Assembly (NCBI GenBank): GCA_016786725.1
Contig: JAEUVU010000015.1
Location: forward strand, 42,733-106,732
Reading direction: 5' to 3'
Length of the DNA stretch: 64,000 nucleotides
DNA from: Ferruginibacter sp.
GTDB lineage: Bacteria; Bacteroidota; Bacteroidia; Chitinophagales; Chitinophagaceae
Below, piece after piece: positions 18,386-27,881 of the stretch. Below the pieces are notes generated by a model. That model was given only the letters and a program-made list of their open reading frames with translations, was not told the DNA's origin and did no database searches. Numbering within the stretch: the stretch's first letter is position 1; the number at the start of each line of letters is the position of its first letter. The translations under genes were made by a program, and so were the position numbers.

Positions 18386-18901
18386 TCAATCAAACTCATT
18401 CCTGAAACCAAAACTCTTCACATTCTTCACGCTTTCCATTACAATATCGTCCTGGTATTCTTTAAAGGCTTCCAGTTTCCCGGCAATGGAAGTGTCGTGC
18501 AGGGCAAGTATTTGTGCAGCGAGTATGCCGGCATTTTTTGCACCATTGAGAGCAACAGTTGCCACGGGTACACCATAGGGCATTTGTAAAATAGACAGAA
18601 CAGAATCCCAGCCATCAATACTGTTACTGGATTTAACCGGCACACCAATAACCGGTAAGATGGTTTGTGCAGCGATCATACCCGGCAAATGTGCGGCACC
18701 ACCTGCACCGGCTATAATTACTTTGATGCCACGTTCTTTTGCTTTGGTTGCATAATCACGCAGGCGCTCAGGTGTACGGTGTGCTGATACGATCGTTAAC
18801 TCAGGTTCTACTTCAAACTGGCGGAGCATTTCGGCAGCGCCTTTCATAATGTCGAGGTCGCTTTCGCTGCCCATAACTATGCCGACAAGTGGATTACTCA
18901 T
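18386..18901 (-). CDS. purE: 5-(carboxyamino)imidazole ribonucleotide mutase PurE
   Basis: 171 residues of the class I PurE family: [41 protein letters not shown] and [10 protein letters not shown] are all present. It converts N5-CAIR to CAIR in purine synthesis, working after PurK. PurK is encoded on the same strand about 6 kb upstream, with an RND efflux operon between the two. Confidence 0.96.
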   Translation of the reverse strand: MSNPLVGIVMGSESDLDIMKGAAEMLRQFEVEPELTIVSAHRTPERLRDYATKAKERGIKVIIAGAGGAAHLPGMIAAQTILPVIGVPVKSSNSIDGWDSVLSILQMPYGVPVATVALNGAKNAGILAAQILALHDTSIAGKLEAFKEYQDDIVMESVKNVKSFGFRNEFD

Positions 18902-18938
18902 TTAATTTTGTTTTGTGCAAGATAGTTGTTTCATGGAA

Positions 18939-19022
18939 ATTTTCACGCAAAGCTGCAAAGGAGCAAAGCTGCAAAGTTATCCAACTTTGCGACTTATTAT
19001 CTTGGCGCCTTTGCGTGAAAAT
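18939..19022. repeat. ACGCAAAG-type inverted repeat between tolC-like gene and purE
   Basis: ATTTTCACGCAAAG (18939-18952) is mirrored by CTTTGCGTGAAAAT (19009-19022); its last base falls in the stop codon of the TolC-like gene. Internal GCAAAG units add symmetry. A related degenerate copy is at 37099-37180. Confidence 0.75.
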
Positions 19023-20347
19023 TATTTAATCAGATCACCTTTAAGGCGCAACAATTCTGTTTCTGCAAGTTTTGTATTGTAACGGGCAGCGATCAACCGG
19101 TCGTAGGCTTGCTCCAAACTTTTTTGAGTTTCTCTTAATTCGAGATTGGTGGAAATGCCGAGCCTTAATCTTTCCAATGCAATAAAAACATTTTCTTTGG
19201 CAAGCAAAATATTTTCTTCTTCTAAAGCCAGTGTTCTCTTTTGAAGTTCGTAATCTTTGAAGGCATTGGTAATGCCCAGGTCTATCTGCGATTTCTGGCT
19301 TTTGTAAAGGATGTTGAGATAATCAATATCATTTTTTGCCTGCTTTATCTGGCGGCGTACGGTAAAGCCATTTAAGATGGGTACGCTGATACCAATACCA
19401 TAATTGTAACCATTGTTGCGGTTGTGTAAAAGGGTAAAGGCGTTAACAGCTATCTTGTTATTGGTTCTTGAATAACTGTAGGCAGAGTTAAAAGTAACAA
19501 CCGGGTATAGGTCGGCCTTTCTTTCTTTTAATGTTAGTTTGCCGATATCAATATTTTTTTTGGTTACCTGCAATTGCGGGTTGGTTGATTCAACCGTTCC
19601 AAGTATATCACCTAAAATAATACCAGTGTCAAAAGGAATGGAATCTGACACTTCGTAACGGGTATTCAGTTCTACATTCATCAATTGATTTAACTGCTCC
19701 TTTAACTGGTCGATAAGCGTTTGCTGTTTAAGCCGTGCTGCTTTTTGTGCATTCAGGTCAACCTTGCCCTGCAGCAGGTCGGGCTTGGCGCCCAGGCCCA
19801 CACTGAATTTCTTTTCTGCTATCTTAACACGCTCTTCATTGATGCCCATCTGGTCTTCAATGGCTTTGAGTTGTTGTTTTTGTCTTACTATGTTGTAATA
19901 ATTGTTGATGGTGGCCGCAACAGAATTCACGATCTGGTTCCTGATATTCAATCCGCCCAGTAATACCATCTGCGAAAGTTTATCACGGGTGGCAAACATT
20001 TTAAAACCGTCAAACAATGTCCAGTTAAGTTGTACAGAAGCATTGATATTATTGGAACGTACACCTTTACTTTGTCTTTTGGATCCATCTGCCAGCTCCT
20101 GTTTTTGATTGTTGTTATTGAATACCATGCCTGTGGTTGCATTTAACCTGGGTAAAAAAGCAGCACGGGCATAGGATTTATCTATTGCGTAAGAAATGGA
20201 ATCGTTGCGGAGCAACTGGATGTCGTAGTTGTTTTCGATGGTAGCATAAATAGCCTGCTGAACAGTTAATGTATCCTGTGCAAAAATTTGCTGACTGATT
20301 ATGATCATCAGCAAAAGCGAATTCAATATTTTAAAACAACGGGTCAT
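19022..20347 (-). CDS. TolC-family outer-membrane efflux protein
   Basis: 441 residues: a signal peptide ending at IFAQ, then two outer-membrane-efflux repeats (about 25-215 and 240-435) of long helices typical of TolC, with the conserved YELQKRTLALEEENILLAKE helix near the end. It forms the outer-membrane channel of a tripartite pump. It is last in an adaptor-permease-TolC operon, 25 bases after the permease. Confidence 0.94.
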   Translation of the reverse strand: MTRCFKILNSLLLMIIISQQIFAQDTLTVQQAIYATIENNYDIQLLRNDSISYAIDKSYARAAFLPRLNATTGMVFNNNNQKQELADGSKRQSKGVRSNNINASVQLNWTLFDGFKMFATRDKLSQMVLLGGLNIRNQIVNSVAATINNYYNIVRQKQQLKAIEDQMGINEERVKIAEKKFSVGLGAKPDLLQGKVDLNAQKAARLKQQTLIDQLKEQLNQLMNVELNTRYEVSDSIPFDTGIILGDILGTVESTNPQLQVTKKNIDIGKLTLKERKADLYPVVTFNSAYSYSRTNNKIAVNAFTLLHNRNNGYNYGIGISVPILNGFTVRRQIKQAKNDIDYLNILYKSQKSQIDLGITNAFKDYELQKRTLALEEENILLAKENVFIALERLRLGISTNLELRETQKSLEQAYDRLIAARYNTKLAETELLRLKGDLIK

Positions 20348-20372
20348 CAGCTATTTTCTACTCTTCTTTTAT

Positions 20373-23300
20373 TTAAATAATATCTTCCTCTTCCTTACCG
20401 GGTTCAATTTTCCCAACCTTCTCAACCGTATCAACTTTTTTCCCTTCTGCTTCATCCATTACTTCCAATGCATTTTTCTTTTTCTTAGTAGATAAGAAAG
20501 AATACATGGCCGGTATCACAAACAAAGTAAGTATCAAAGAGAACATGATACCGCCTACGATGACAATACCCAGTGGAATGCGGCTTGTAGATGCATCACC
20601 CAAAGACAATGCCAGTGGCAATGCACCCAGCGCCATGGCAAGGCTCGTCATTAAAATAGGGCGGAAACGTGCCACGGCAGCTTCCATTACCGCCGGTATT
20701 TTCTTTTGCCCGGTAAGCTGTATCTGGTTGGCAAACTCTACAATTAAAATACCATTTTTGGTCACCAGGCCTATCAGCATAATCATGCCTATCTGCGAAA
20801 AGATATTTAAGGTTTGCCCGAATATCTGCAGGGATAACAACGCACCTGCTATGGCCAGCGGTACAGTAAACATGATGATGAGCGGATCAATAAAACTTTC
20901 GAACTGTGCCGCTAATATTAAAAAGATGAGGCCTAAAGCCAGGATAAACGCAAAACTTGTGTTGCTGCCGCTTTCGGCATAGTCCCGGGATGAGCCGCTG
21001 AGTGCTGTACTGAAAGAGTCATCCAGTAATTTTTTTGCAATAGCTTCCATGGCCTTGATACCGTCACCCACCGTTTTACCCGGTGCAAGCCCTGCGGAAA
21101 TGGTTGCTGATTTGTAACGGTTAAAATGATAGATGGTAGGAGGGCTGTTATCCTCTTCAAAACTTACCAGGTTATCCAAGGGTATCTGGTTGCCTGCACT
21201 GTTGCGAACATAAATTGAACGCAGGTCGGATGGGTCATCCCTGTCATCACGTGCAACCTGCCCCATTACCACATACTGCTTTCCATCTTTCATGAAATAA
21301 CCAAGCTGGCGGTTGCTTAATGCAAGCTGCAATGATTCATTGATATCCTGTACAGTTATTCCTAAAGCGCTTGCTTTCAAGCGGTCAATGATGATTCTTA
21401 ATTCGGGCTTGTTGAATTTAAGATCTACATCAGGCCCTAGGAAAACAGGGTTGTTATTCGCTTCTTCCAGGAATTTGGGCAGCACTTCTTTCAGCTTTTC
21501 AAAATTCACATTCTGTAAAACAAACTGTACAGGCTGGCCGCCACGGCGGTTTACAGAAATGGTTTGTTCCTGTATAACCGATACCCTGCCTTCATTATAT
21601 TTTGACAGGTTTTTGGTTATCATATCCGCCACCTGCTGCTGCGATCTTTTTCTTTCTTTCGGGTCAACCATCACAACCCTTACGAAACCCGAGTTTACCG
21701 AGCCGCCGGAGAAGCCCGGCGCCGTTAATGAGATCACTATTTCTTTTTCCGGAACAGAATCCATTACAAACTTGCCCAGTTTATCCATGTATTTATCCAT
21801 GTAATCATAAGCTGTTCCCTCGGGAGCACTTACCTGGAGGCGAAACTGGCTGCGGTCTTCCATGGGCGCCAGTTCAGATTGTATGCCGCTGCCTATCCAG
21901 TAAATAATGCCAAAACAAACAATAATGATAACAAGGGCAGCCCACCGTATCCTCATAAATCCTTTTAATGTTTTACGGTAACCGTTCTCCATGCTGCGGA
22001 AAAAAGGTTCTGTTTTTTCGTAAAATTTGGAGTGCTTTGGTTTCTTTTTTGTCATCAACACATTCAGCACAGGGGTTAAGGTTAATGATACCAAAGCCGA
22101 AATAAGCACAGCGCCTGCCACCACCATTCCAAATTCCCGGAAGAGGCGGCCCACAAAACCTTCGAGAAATATAATGGGTAAAAACACCACAGCCAGTGTG
22201 ATAGAAGTAGAGATAACGGCAAAGTAAATTTCTTTGGAACCTTCCCTTGCAGCACGCCACTTGTCCATGCCGGCTTCCATCTTTTTATAAATATTTTCTG
22301 TTACCACAATACCATCATCAACCACCAAACCGGTTGCCAGTACTATAGCCAGCAGTGTTAATACATTTATGGTAAACCCAAAAAGATACATGATGAAGAA
22401 TGCACCGATCAGTGAAACCGGTATATCTATCAGCGGTCTGAAAGCGATGATCCAGCTGCGAAAGAAGGCATAGATGATGAAGATAACCAGTACCAGCGCT
22501 ATTATCAGGGTTTCTTTTACTTCTGAAATAGATTTTTTGATAAACCTGGTTTGATCAAGTGCAATCTGCAGGGAAATATCTTTGGGTACATCTTTTTTTA
22601 TCTGTTCAAACCTTTTATAAAACTCATTGGAGATGGCTACATAGTTGGAACCCGGCTGTGGAATAATTGCCATAGCTATCATCGGTACACCGCTTTCTTT
22701 TAAAACCGATTCTTCATTTTCGGGGCCAAGTATTACATCTGCAACATTTGATAATTTAATATCAGTACCGTTTACATTTTTTACAATTACATTTTTAAAT
22801 TCTTCTTCGGTATTTATTTTCCCAAATGTTCTTACCGAGAGTTCAGTTGCATTACCGGATATTTTTCCTGAAGGAAGCTCCACGTTCTGGCTGGTAAGTG
22901 CATTTTGTATATCGGCAAAGGTGATGGCATAGGCGCTCATCTTGGCAGTGTTGAACCAGATACGCATGGCATATCTTTTCTCCCCCCAGATATTGATACC
23001 GCTTACGCCAGGTATGGTTTGCAAACGTTCCAAAAGGTTGTTGTTAGCATACTCAGTAATCTCAAGCTGGTTGCGGGTGTCGCTCTGAATAGTCATGGCC
23101 AGGATAGGATCAGAACTGGCATCTGCTTTAGACACAACAGGAGGTGAAGGAAGATCATCTGGCAATGAACGGGTAGCCTGCGATACTTTATCACGTACAT
23201 CATTGGCCGCAGCTTCCAGGTCTTCGCCCAGGTTAAACTCTACATTAATATTGCTGCTGCCCTGGCTGCTGGAAGAAGTGATATTTTTTACACCGGCAAT

Positions 23301-23519
23301 ACCATTGATTGCTTTTTCCAATGGTTCGGTAATCTGCGATTCAATGATATCGGAATTGGCGCCGGGGTATGAGGTACGTACACTGATATTGGGTGGGTCA
23401 ATGGCGGGATAATCCCTCACCCCCAGAAACTTAAAGCCGATTACGCCAAATACAATGATGATGATACTGATCACCATCGCCATTACGGGCCGTCTTAAAC
23501 TTGTTTCCGATATATTCAC
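20373..23519 (-). CDS. RND-family efflux permease (AcrB/MexB type)
   Basis: 1048 residues, the full HAE-1 length. The N-terminus MNISETSLRRPVMAMVISII, LGVRDYPAIDPPNISVRTSY and the proton-relay aspartates D401/D402 (GLVVDDGIVVTEN) are present, so the pump should be active. It exchanges protons for hydrophobic or amphiphilic substrates across the envelope. The C-terminal 30 residues are highly charged. It lies 11 bases after the adaptor and 25 before the TolC gene. Substrate specificity is not readable. Confidence 0.96.
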   Translation of the reverse strand: MNISETSLRRPVMAMVISIIIIVFGVIGFKFLGVRDYPAIDPPNISVRTSYPGANSDIIESQITEPLEKAINGIAGVKNITSSSSQGSSNINVEFNLGEDLEAAANDVRDKVSQATRSLPDDLPSPPVVSKADASSDPILAMTIQSDTRNQLEITEYANNNLLERLQTIPGVSGINIWGEKRYAMRIWFNTAKMSAYAITFADIQNALTSQNVELPSGKISGNATELSVRTFGKINTEEEFKNVIVKNVNGTDIKLSNVADVILGPENEESVLKESGVPMIAMAIIPQPGSNYVAISNEFYKRFEQIKKDVPKDISLQIALDQTRFIKKSISEVKETLIIALVLVIFIIYAFFRSWIIAFRPLIDIPVSLIGAFFIMYLFGFTINVLTLLAIVLATGLVVDDGIVVTENIYKKMEAGMDKWRAAREGSKEIYFAVISTSITLAVVFLPIIFLEGFVGRLFREFGMVVAGAVLISALVSLTLTPVLNVLMTKKKPKHSKFYEKTEPFFRSMENGYRKTLKGFMRIRWAALVIIIVCFGIIYWIGSGIQSELAPMEDRSQFRLQVSAPEGTAYDYMDKYMDKLGKFVMDSVPEKEIVISLTAPGFSGGSVNSGFVRVVMVDPKERKRSQQQVADMITKNLSKYNEGRVSVIQEQTISVNRRGGQPVQFVLQNVNFEKLKEVLPKFLEEANNNPVFLGPDVDLKFNKPELRIIIDRLKASALGITVQDINESLQLALSNRQLGYFMKDGKQYVVMGQVARDDRDDPSDLRSIYVRNSAGNQIPLDNLVSFEEDNSPPTIYHFNRYKSATISAGLAPGKTVGDGIKAMEAIAKKLLDDSFSTALSGSSRDYAESGSNTSFAFILALGLIFLILAAQFESFIDPLIIMFTVPLAIAGALLSLQIFGQTLNIFSQIGMIMLIGLVTKNGILIVEFANQIQLTGQKKIPAVMEAAVARFRPILMTSLAMALGALPLALSLGDASTSRIPLGIVIVGGIMFSLILTLFVIPAMYSFLSTKKKKNALEVMDEAEGKKVDTVEKVGKIEPGKEEEDII

Positions 23520-23530
23520 TTACAACCTTT

Positions 23531-24583
23531 TTATGGTTTATTTACTTTACTGATAATTATTTTTGAACCCTGCTTGGTGGTTAACAGCCCGGTTATAATA
23601 ATGGTATCCCCTGCCTTAAGGCCCGATGTGATCTCTACCATTGAAGAATCCCTGATGCCGGTAGTAACATTTACCATATTGGCTATACCGCTGTTGTAAA
23701 CAATTACCTGCTTGTTTCTCGCTTTTGGTATCACTGCCTGCGATGGAATCAGTAAAGCAGAGTCATTCTTACCCAGGTCTATTTTCACTTTTACAAATGC
23801 CCCGGCTATCAAATCTGCATCTGCCTTATCAACCACTGCTCTTACTTTCAGGCTCCTGGTTTCTTCAGCAATGTTGTTTTCTGTTGCAATGATACGGGCA
23901 GCATACATTTTTTTACTGTTTTCAATTGTAAACTCAACCCTGCCGCCGGGTTTCATACCGGTACCATATTTTTCAGGCACGGTAAATTCCATTTTTAACT
24001 GGCTTACTTTTCTTAAGGTACTGATGGTTGTGGCAGGGGTTATGTAAGCGCCGATGCTGATATTGCGTAAGCCAAGCTTTCCGCTAAAAGGCGCTCTTAA
24101 CGAGGTTCTGGCGATACCGGTCTGCACAATACTGATATCAGCCCTTATATTATTTACAGATAGTTTATAGGTTTCTACCTCCTGCACACTTACCCCACCT
24201 ATTTTTAAAAGCGCTTCATATCTTCCCAATGTTTCCTGGGCCATTTTCAATTGCACTCTTAATTTACTGAGTTGTGCCTGCAGATCGCCATCGTATAATT
24301 TTACCAGCATGGCACCCTGGCCCACATTGCTGCCTTCGTTAAAATAAATGCCGGTTACCCTGCCCGATACTTCCGGATGCAGTTCTGTTTCTTCTGCCGG
24401 CATCAGGCTGCCGGGCATTTCAATATCCTGTTCAAGAGTTGAGGGTGTTACTAAAAATGCTTCTACTTTGCCGGGTGGCTTATTTTTACCCCCGCCGGCC
24501 TGCTTCTCATCTTTTTTATCAGATGATTTGCATGCTGCAAAAGACAGGAAAACTAAGATGAATAACGGGAAGGTTAGTTTCAT
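23531..24583 (-). CDS. RND efflux periplasmic adaptor (membrane fusion lipoprotein)
   Basis: 350 residues with a lipobox ending at C18 (FLSFAAC), so lipid-anchored. A biotinyl-lipoyl-like segment (HPEVSGRVTGIYFNEGSNVG, about 68-87), a short helical hairpin and the beta-barrel domains of the HlyD/AcrA family follow. It bridges permease and TolC. It is the first gene of the three-gene operon. No regulator gene is adjacent. Confidence 0.94.
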   Translation of the reverse strand: MKLTFPLFILVFLSFAACKSSDKKDEKQAGGGKNKPPGKVEAFLVTPSTLEQDIEMPGSLMPAEETELHPEVSGRVTGIYFNEGSNVGQGAMLVKLYDGDLQAQLSKLRVQLKMAQETLGRYEALLKIGGVSVQEVETYKLSVNNIRADISIVQTGIARTSLRAPFSGKLGLRNISIGAYITPATTISTLRKVSQLKMEFTVPEKYGTGMKPGGRVEFTIENSKKMYAARIIATENNIAEETRSLKVRAVVDKADADLIAGAFVKVKIDLGKNDSALLIPSQAVIPKARNKQVIVYNSGIANMVNVTTGIRDSSMVEITSGLKAGDTIIITGLLTTKQGSKIIISKVNKP

Positions 24584-24798
24584 GTGTTTATTTTATTGAT
24601 TTCAGCCACATGGAATTCGCCAAGAAACATTCCTTTGTTATCAGGATCTGTTATGGCTCATTTCATTTTGAATATCACGTATATATTGTTTTAGTTAGAC
24701 GCTTATTTGTTACGAAACGGTCGCCTAAGGTCCTGAATAATAGCCCAAATGGTTAAAAAAAAGTATTAGCGGAAATTATACAGGATAAAGCCATTTCA

Positions 24799-26316
24799 TC
24801 ATTTGCTCACTACTCTTACCGTTTGTTTTATCCGGTTGGCCTGGTGAATAAGTTCCTGCTTTTCTTTGCTAAGTATAGTGATGTGCCCCATTTTGCGGCC
24901 CGGCTTGGTTTGTTTTTTACCATAGATATGTACAAAAACATTTTCTATCTGCAGTATCTCATGCAGGCCTTCATACAAGGCTTCGCCGTTATATCCCTCT
25001 GCACCCAAAAGATTTACAATGGCTGCCGGTAAAATATGTTCAGTACTTCCCAAAGGATACCCCAGCATTACCCGCCAAAGCATATCAAATTGCGAACTGT
25101 AATTTGCTTCAATGGTATGATGGCCGCTGTTGTGCACCCGGGGGGCGGTTTCGTTCACAAAAACATTATCATCCATATCAATGAACAATTCCACCGCAAA
25201 AATGCCGGGGCTTTTTAATTCTTTCACCACTTTCAATGCCACAGCTTCTACTTTCCACAATACCTTTTCGGCAATATCAGCCGGGCTTATCTGGTAATCC
25301 AATAAATTTAACCGGTTATCAAAAACCATATCCACAGATGGATACAAAGCATTTTCTCCATTATCAGCTACTGCAATAATTACAGCGATCTCCTTTTTTA
25401 TTGAGATTAGTTTTTCCAATACCGCAGGCGCATCAAAAGCTTTGTTCAGATCATCCTTTGTCTTTAGTAACTCCACACCACGGCCATCATAACCACCTGT
25501 TGCCAGTTTATGTGCAGCCGGTAAAAATCCGGTGTGTTCATTCAGGTCAGTTTTAGTTTGTGTGATGATGAATTCGCTGGTTGGGATCTCATTGTCTTTA
25601 TAAAACTGTTTTTGTAATATCTTATTCTTAATTGTTCTGAGTGCAGAAGGTTTAGGATATATCCTTACGCCTTCTGTCTCCAGTTTTTCCAGGGCATCTT
25701 CATTCACAGCTTCAATCTCAATGGTCAGTGCATCAAGGTTCTTGCCAAAATTATAAACGTCATCAAAATTGGTGATGTCGCCCTTTGTAAAATGGTGGCA
25801 AAGATGGGCTGCGGGGCAGTTCTCATCATTTTCCATAACAAATGTTTCCACGGGATAATCAGCTGCTGCCTGAAGTAACATGCGGCCGAGTTGTCCGCCT
25901 CCTAGTATTCCAACGCTGAGCTGCCCTGAGCGGAGTCGAAGGGTCGAAGAGCTTTTTTGGGGTCGAGCGGAGTCGAGACCTTGTTCCAAATCTTTATATT
26001 TATGATGAGATAAATTATTGCATTGCGAAAGTAATTGAAGCTTGTGAAAATTCCCTTCGATCAAAGCTTTTTTCTTGACCCTTGACCAACCTTTCATTTG
26101 CTTTTCTCTTTCAACTGCATCTTTTAAAAAAGGAATGGTTTCGTAGTACTGAAGTATGAGTGGCCTTCTTTTAAATGTATAACAGGTCTCGAATTTACCA
26201 TGAAGGTGGTCATCAAATCTTCTTATTAAATCATCGGTTAAACCGATATAATAGGAATCGTCGCTGCATAAAATAATGTAAACATAATAAAGAGTTTGCG
26301 GAGTGGTATAAAACAT
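24799..26316 (-). CDS. purK: GIY-YIG nuclease domain fused to PurK (N5-CAIR synthase)
   Basis: One uninterrupted 505-residue frame from ATG 26316. Residues 1-95 are a complete GIY-YIG domain: VYI (12-14), YIG (23-25), R33 and H37 in RRFDDH, and E69/E71 in VEREKQMKGW. Residues 111-133 are translated palindromic repeats. From residue 136 (VGILGGGQLGRMLLQAA) a full PurK follows, with ATP-grasp features such as GGYDGRG and NETAPRVHNSGH. PurK makes N5-CAIR from AIR, ATP and bicarbonate. No ATG, GTG or TTG lies between the repeat and GILGGG, so PurK appears to depend on upstream translation. A frame extended to 26379 would include more repeat. Confidence 0.88.
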   Translation of the reverse strand: MFYTTPQTLYYVYIILCSDDSYYIGLTDDLIRRFDDHLHGKFETCYTFKRRPLILQYYETIPFLKDAVEREKQMKGWSRVKKKALIEGNFHKLQLLSQCNNLSHHKYKDLEQGLDSARPQKSSSTLRLRSGQLSVGILGGGQLGRMLLQAAADYPVETFVMENDENCPAAHLCHHFTKGDITNFDDVYNFGKNLDALTIEIEAVNEDALEKLETEGVRIYPKPSALRTIKNKILQKQFYKDNEIPTSEFIITQTKTDLNEHTGFLPAAHKLATGGYDGRGVELLKTKDDLNKAFDAPAVLEKLISIKKEIAVIIAVADNGENALYPSVDMVFDNRLNLLDYQISPADIAEKVLWKVEAVALKVVKELKSPGIFAVELFIDMDDNVFVNETAPRVHNSGHHTIEANYSSQFDMLWRVMLGYPLGSTEHILPAAIVNLLGAEGYNGEALYEGLHEILQIENVFVHIYGKKQTKPGRKMGHITILSKEKQELIHQANRIKQTVRVVSK

Positions 26317-26399
26317 ATATAAATTTATGCCTTTTCGTTTAAATCCCGTTTCTCGACTCCGCTCGAAACTTCGAAACACTTCCTTCGACTTCGCTCAGG
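25925..26399 (-). mobile_element. candidate repeat-bracketed GIY-YIG cassette (475 bp)
   Basis: Two nested inverted repeats enclose the GIY-YIG coding part. The outer pair is CCTGAGCGGAGTCGAAGG (25925-25942) against CCTTCGACTTCGCTCAGG (26382-26399), one mismatch. The inner pair is TCGAGCGGAGTCGAG (25963-25977) against CTCGACTCCGCTCGA (26352-26366), perfect. Gaps between outer and inner are 20 and 15 bases. The unit replaces the native start region of purK. The arrangement recalls REP-bracketed RAYT transposase genes, but with a GIY-YIG nuclease. Mobility is inference. Confidence 0.55.
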
Positions 26400-26407
26400 A
26401 TTTTTGT

Positions 26408-26517
26408 TATCTTTGTTTTAAGACATGATTCCCGATTATCCACATAAATTATTTTCCGACAAGCGTAACAACTATTCTCTGTTGATGCTGGCGCTTGCGA
26501 TGGATTCGGTTCTTTAA
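26408..26517 (+). other. promoter-like element and 30-codon reading frame beside the GIY-YIG cassette
   Basis: TATCTTTG (26408-26415) matches the Bacteroidota -7 box, and ATG 26425 opens a 30-codon frame (MIPDYPHKLFSDKRNNYSLL...) ending at TAA 26517. It may be the truncated start of a lost gene or a leaderless small peptide. I do not recognise it. The remaining bases to hppD hold nothing else I can identify. Confidence 0.25.
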
Positions 26518-26636
26518 TTTGAATTTTATTTAGCATCCTCTGGTAGGCGGCTGAATATATCAGATCCTTTCTGCGGAATCAGAAAAAATCATCAGAATCA
26601 GCGATTCATTTTTTTTCACTCTTCAAATTAATTACA

Positions 26637-27773
26637 ATGGAAACAACAGTTATATCTGAGCCAACGATATCAAATAACAGTACAACCGATTTTCTTCCTT
26701 TACACGGTACTGACTATGTAGAGTTTTATGTAGGCAATGCCAAGCAGGCAGCGCATTTTTATAAAACTGCATTCGGTTTTCAATCACTTGCTTATGCAGG
26801 GCCTGAGACGGGCATGAAAGACAAAGTGAGCTATGTGATCAGGCAGCATAAACTCACTTTTGTTTTAACTACACCGCTGCGTATCAACAATGATATAGCC
26901 GATCATATTTACAAGCATGGCGACGGCGTAAAAGTGCTTGCCTTAAAAGTAGATGATGCTGCCAAAGCTTTGGAAGAAACAACCAAACGTGGCGCAAAGC
27001 AATACATGGAAACTACGGTGCTGAAAGATGGAGAAGGAGAATTTGTCATGAGCGGCATCCATACCTATGGCGAAACAGTACATCTTTTTATAGAAAGAAA
27101 AAATTACAATGGTGTGTTTATGCCGGGTTTTAAAAAGTGGGAATCTAATTACAACCCAGCCGAAACCGGTTTATTGTATGTAGATCATTGTGTGGGCAAT
27201 GTTGGCTGGAACCAGATGAACCCCTGGGTAAAATTTTATGAAGAGGTGATGGGCTTCAAAAATATACTGAGTTTTGATGACAAGGATATTTCAACCGAAT
27301 ATTCTGCATTGATGAGCAAAGTGATGAGCAGCGGAAATGGTTACATCAAATTCCCGATCAATGAACCGGCGGAAGGCAAGAAGAAAAGCCAGGTAGAAGA
27401 ATACCTTGATTTTTACAATGGCGAAGGTGTACAGCATGTTGCTATCGCCACAAACGATATTGTAAAAACGGTAAGTGAGTTACAAAGAAGAGGCATTGAA
27501 TTTTTAAGCATACCTGCCAGTTATTACGAAACTGTGCTGGACCGTGTTGGTAAAATTGATGAAGACCTGCAACCCTTGCAAGACCTGGGAGTTTTGATTG
27601 ACAGGGATGAAGAAGGTTATCTTTTACAAATTTTCAGCAAGCCGCTTGAAGACAGGCCAACCCTGTTTTTTGAGATCATACAACGCAAAGGTGCCAAGAG
27701 TTTTGGCAAGGGCAACTTTAAAGCCTTGTTTGAAGCGTTGGAGAGAGAACAGGATGCCAGGGGTAATTTATAG
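26637..27773 (+). CDS. hppD: 4-hydroxyphenylpyruvate dioxygenase
   Basis: 378 residues forming two vicinal-oxygen-chelate domains (about 20-160 and 178-350). The Fe(II) ligands are visible as H184 (VDHCVGNV), H267 (VQHVAIAT) and E346 (FFEIIQRKG). The enzyme converts 4-hydroxyphenylpyruvate to homogentisate in tyrosine catabolism. It is not next to homogentisate dioxygenase here, so the rest of the pathway lies elsewhere. Confidence 0.96.
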   Translation: METTVISEPTISNNSTTDFLPLHGTDYVEFYVGNAKQAAHFYKTAFGFQSLAYAGPETGMKDKVSYVIRQHKLTFVLTTPLRINNDIADHIYKHGDGVKVLALKVDDAAKALEETTKRGAKQYMETTVLKDGEGEFVMSGIHTYGETVHLFIERKNYNGVFMPGFKKWESNYNPAETGLLYVDHCVGNVGWNQMNPWVKFYEEVMGFKNILSFDDKDISTEYSALMSKVMSSGNGYIKFPINEPAEGKKKSQVEEYLDFYNGEGVQHVAIATNDIVKTVSELQRRGIEFLSIPASYYETVLDRVGKIDEDLQPLQDLGVLIDRDEEGYLLQIFSKPLEDRPTLFFEIIQRKGAKSFGKGNFKALFEALEREQDARGNL

Positions 27774-27799
27774 TAAGAAGTAACCGCTTAGCATATTAA

Positions 27800-27878
27800 A
27801 ACGAGGTAATTAACCTTAATTGACAATAGTTTCGATAAAATTTTTAAATTTGTTGCCAATTAAAAAAATTACCTCGTT
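27800..27878. repeat. 12-bp perfect inverted repeat enclosing a promoter
   Basis: AACGAGGTAATT (27800-27811) and AATTACCTCGTT (27867-27878) bracket 55 bases that hold a promoter-like TTG/TAAATTTG pair. The right arm ends three bases before the start codon of the L,D-transpeptidase gene. Confidence 0.85.
27820..27852 (+). promoter_or_regulatory. promoter of the L,D-transpeptidase gene
   Basis: TTG (27820-27822) and TAAATTTG (27845-27852), 22 bases apart, fit the Bacteroidota consensus. Transcription would start near 27859, leaving the right repeat arm in the leader and the left arm upstream of the promoter. Confidence 0.6.
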
Positions 27879-27881
27879 CAA

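Noticed and set aside
20506..20982. 158-codon plus-strand frame opposite the RND permease
   Set aside because: It is antisense to a well-supported pump gene and has no domain.
26339..26536. 65-codon minus-strand frame upstream of the purK fusion
   Set aside because: Its end is translated palindromic repeat and the rest is antisense to a promoter-like element; no family features.
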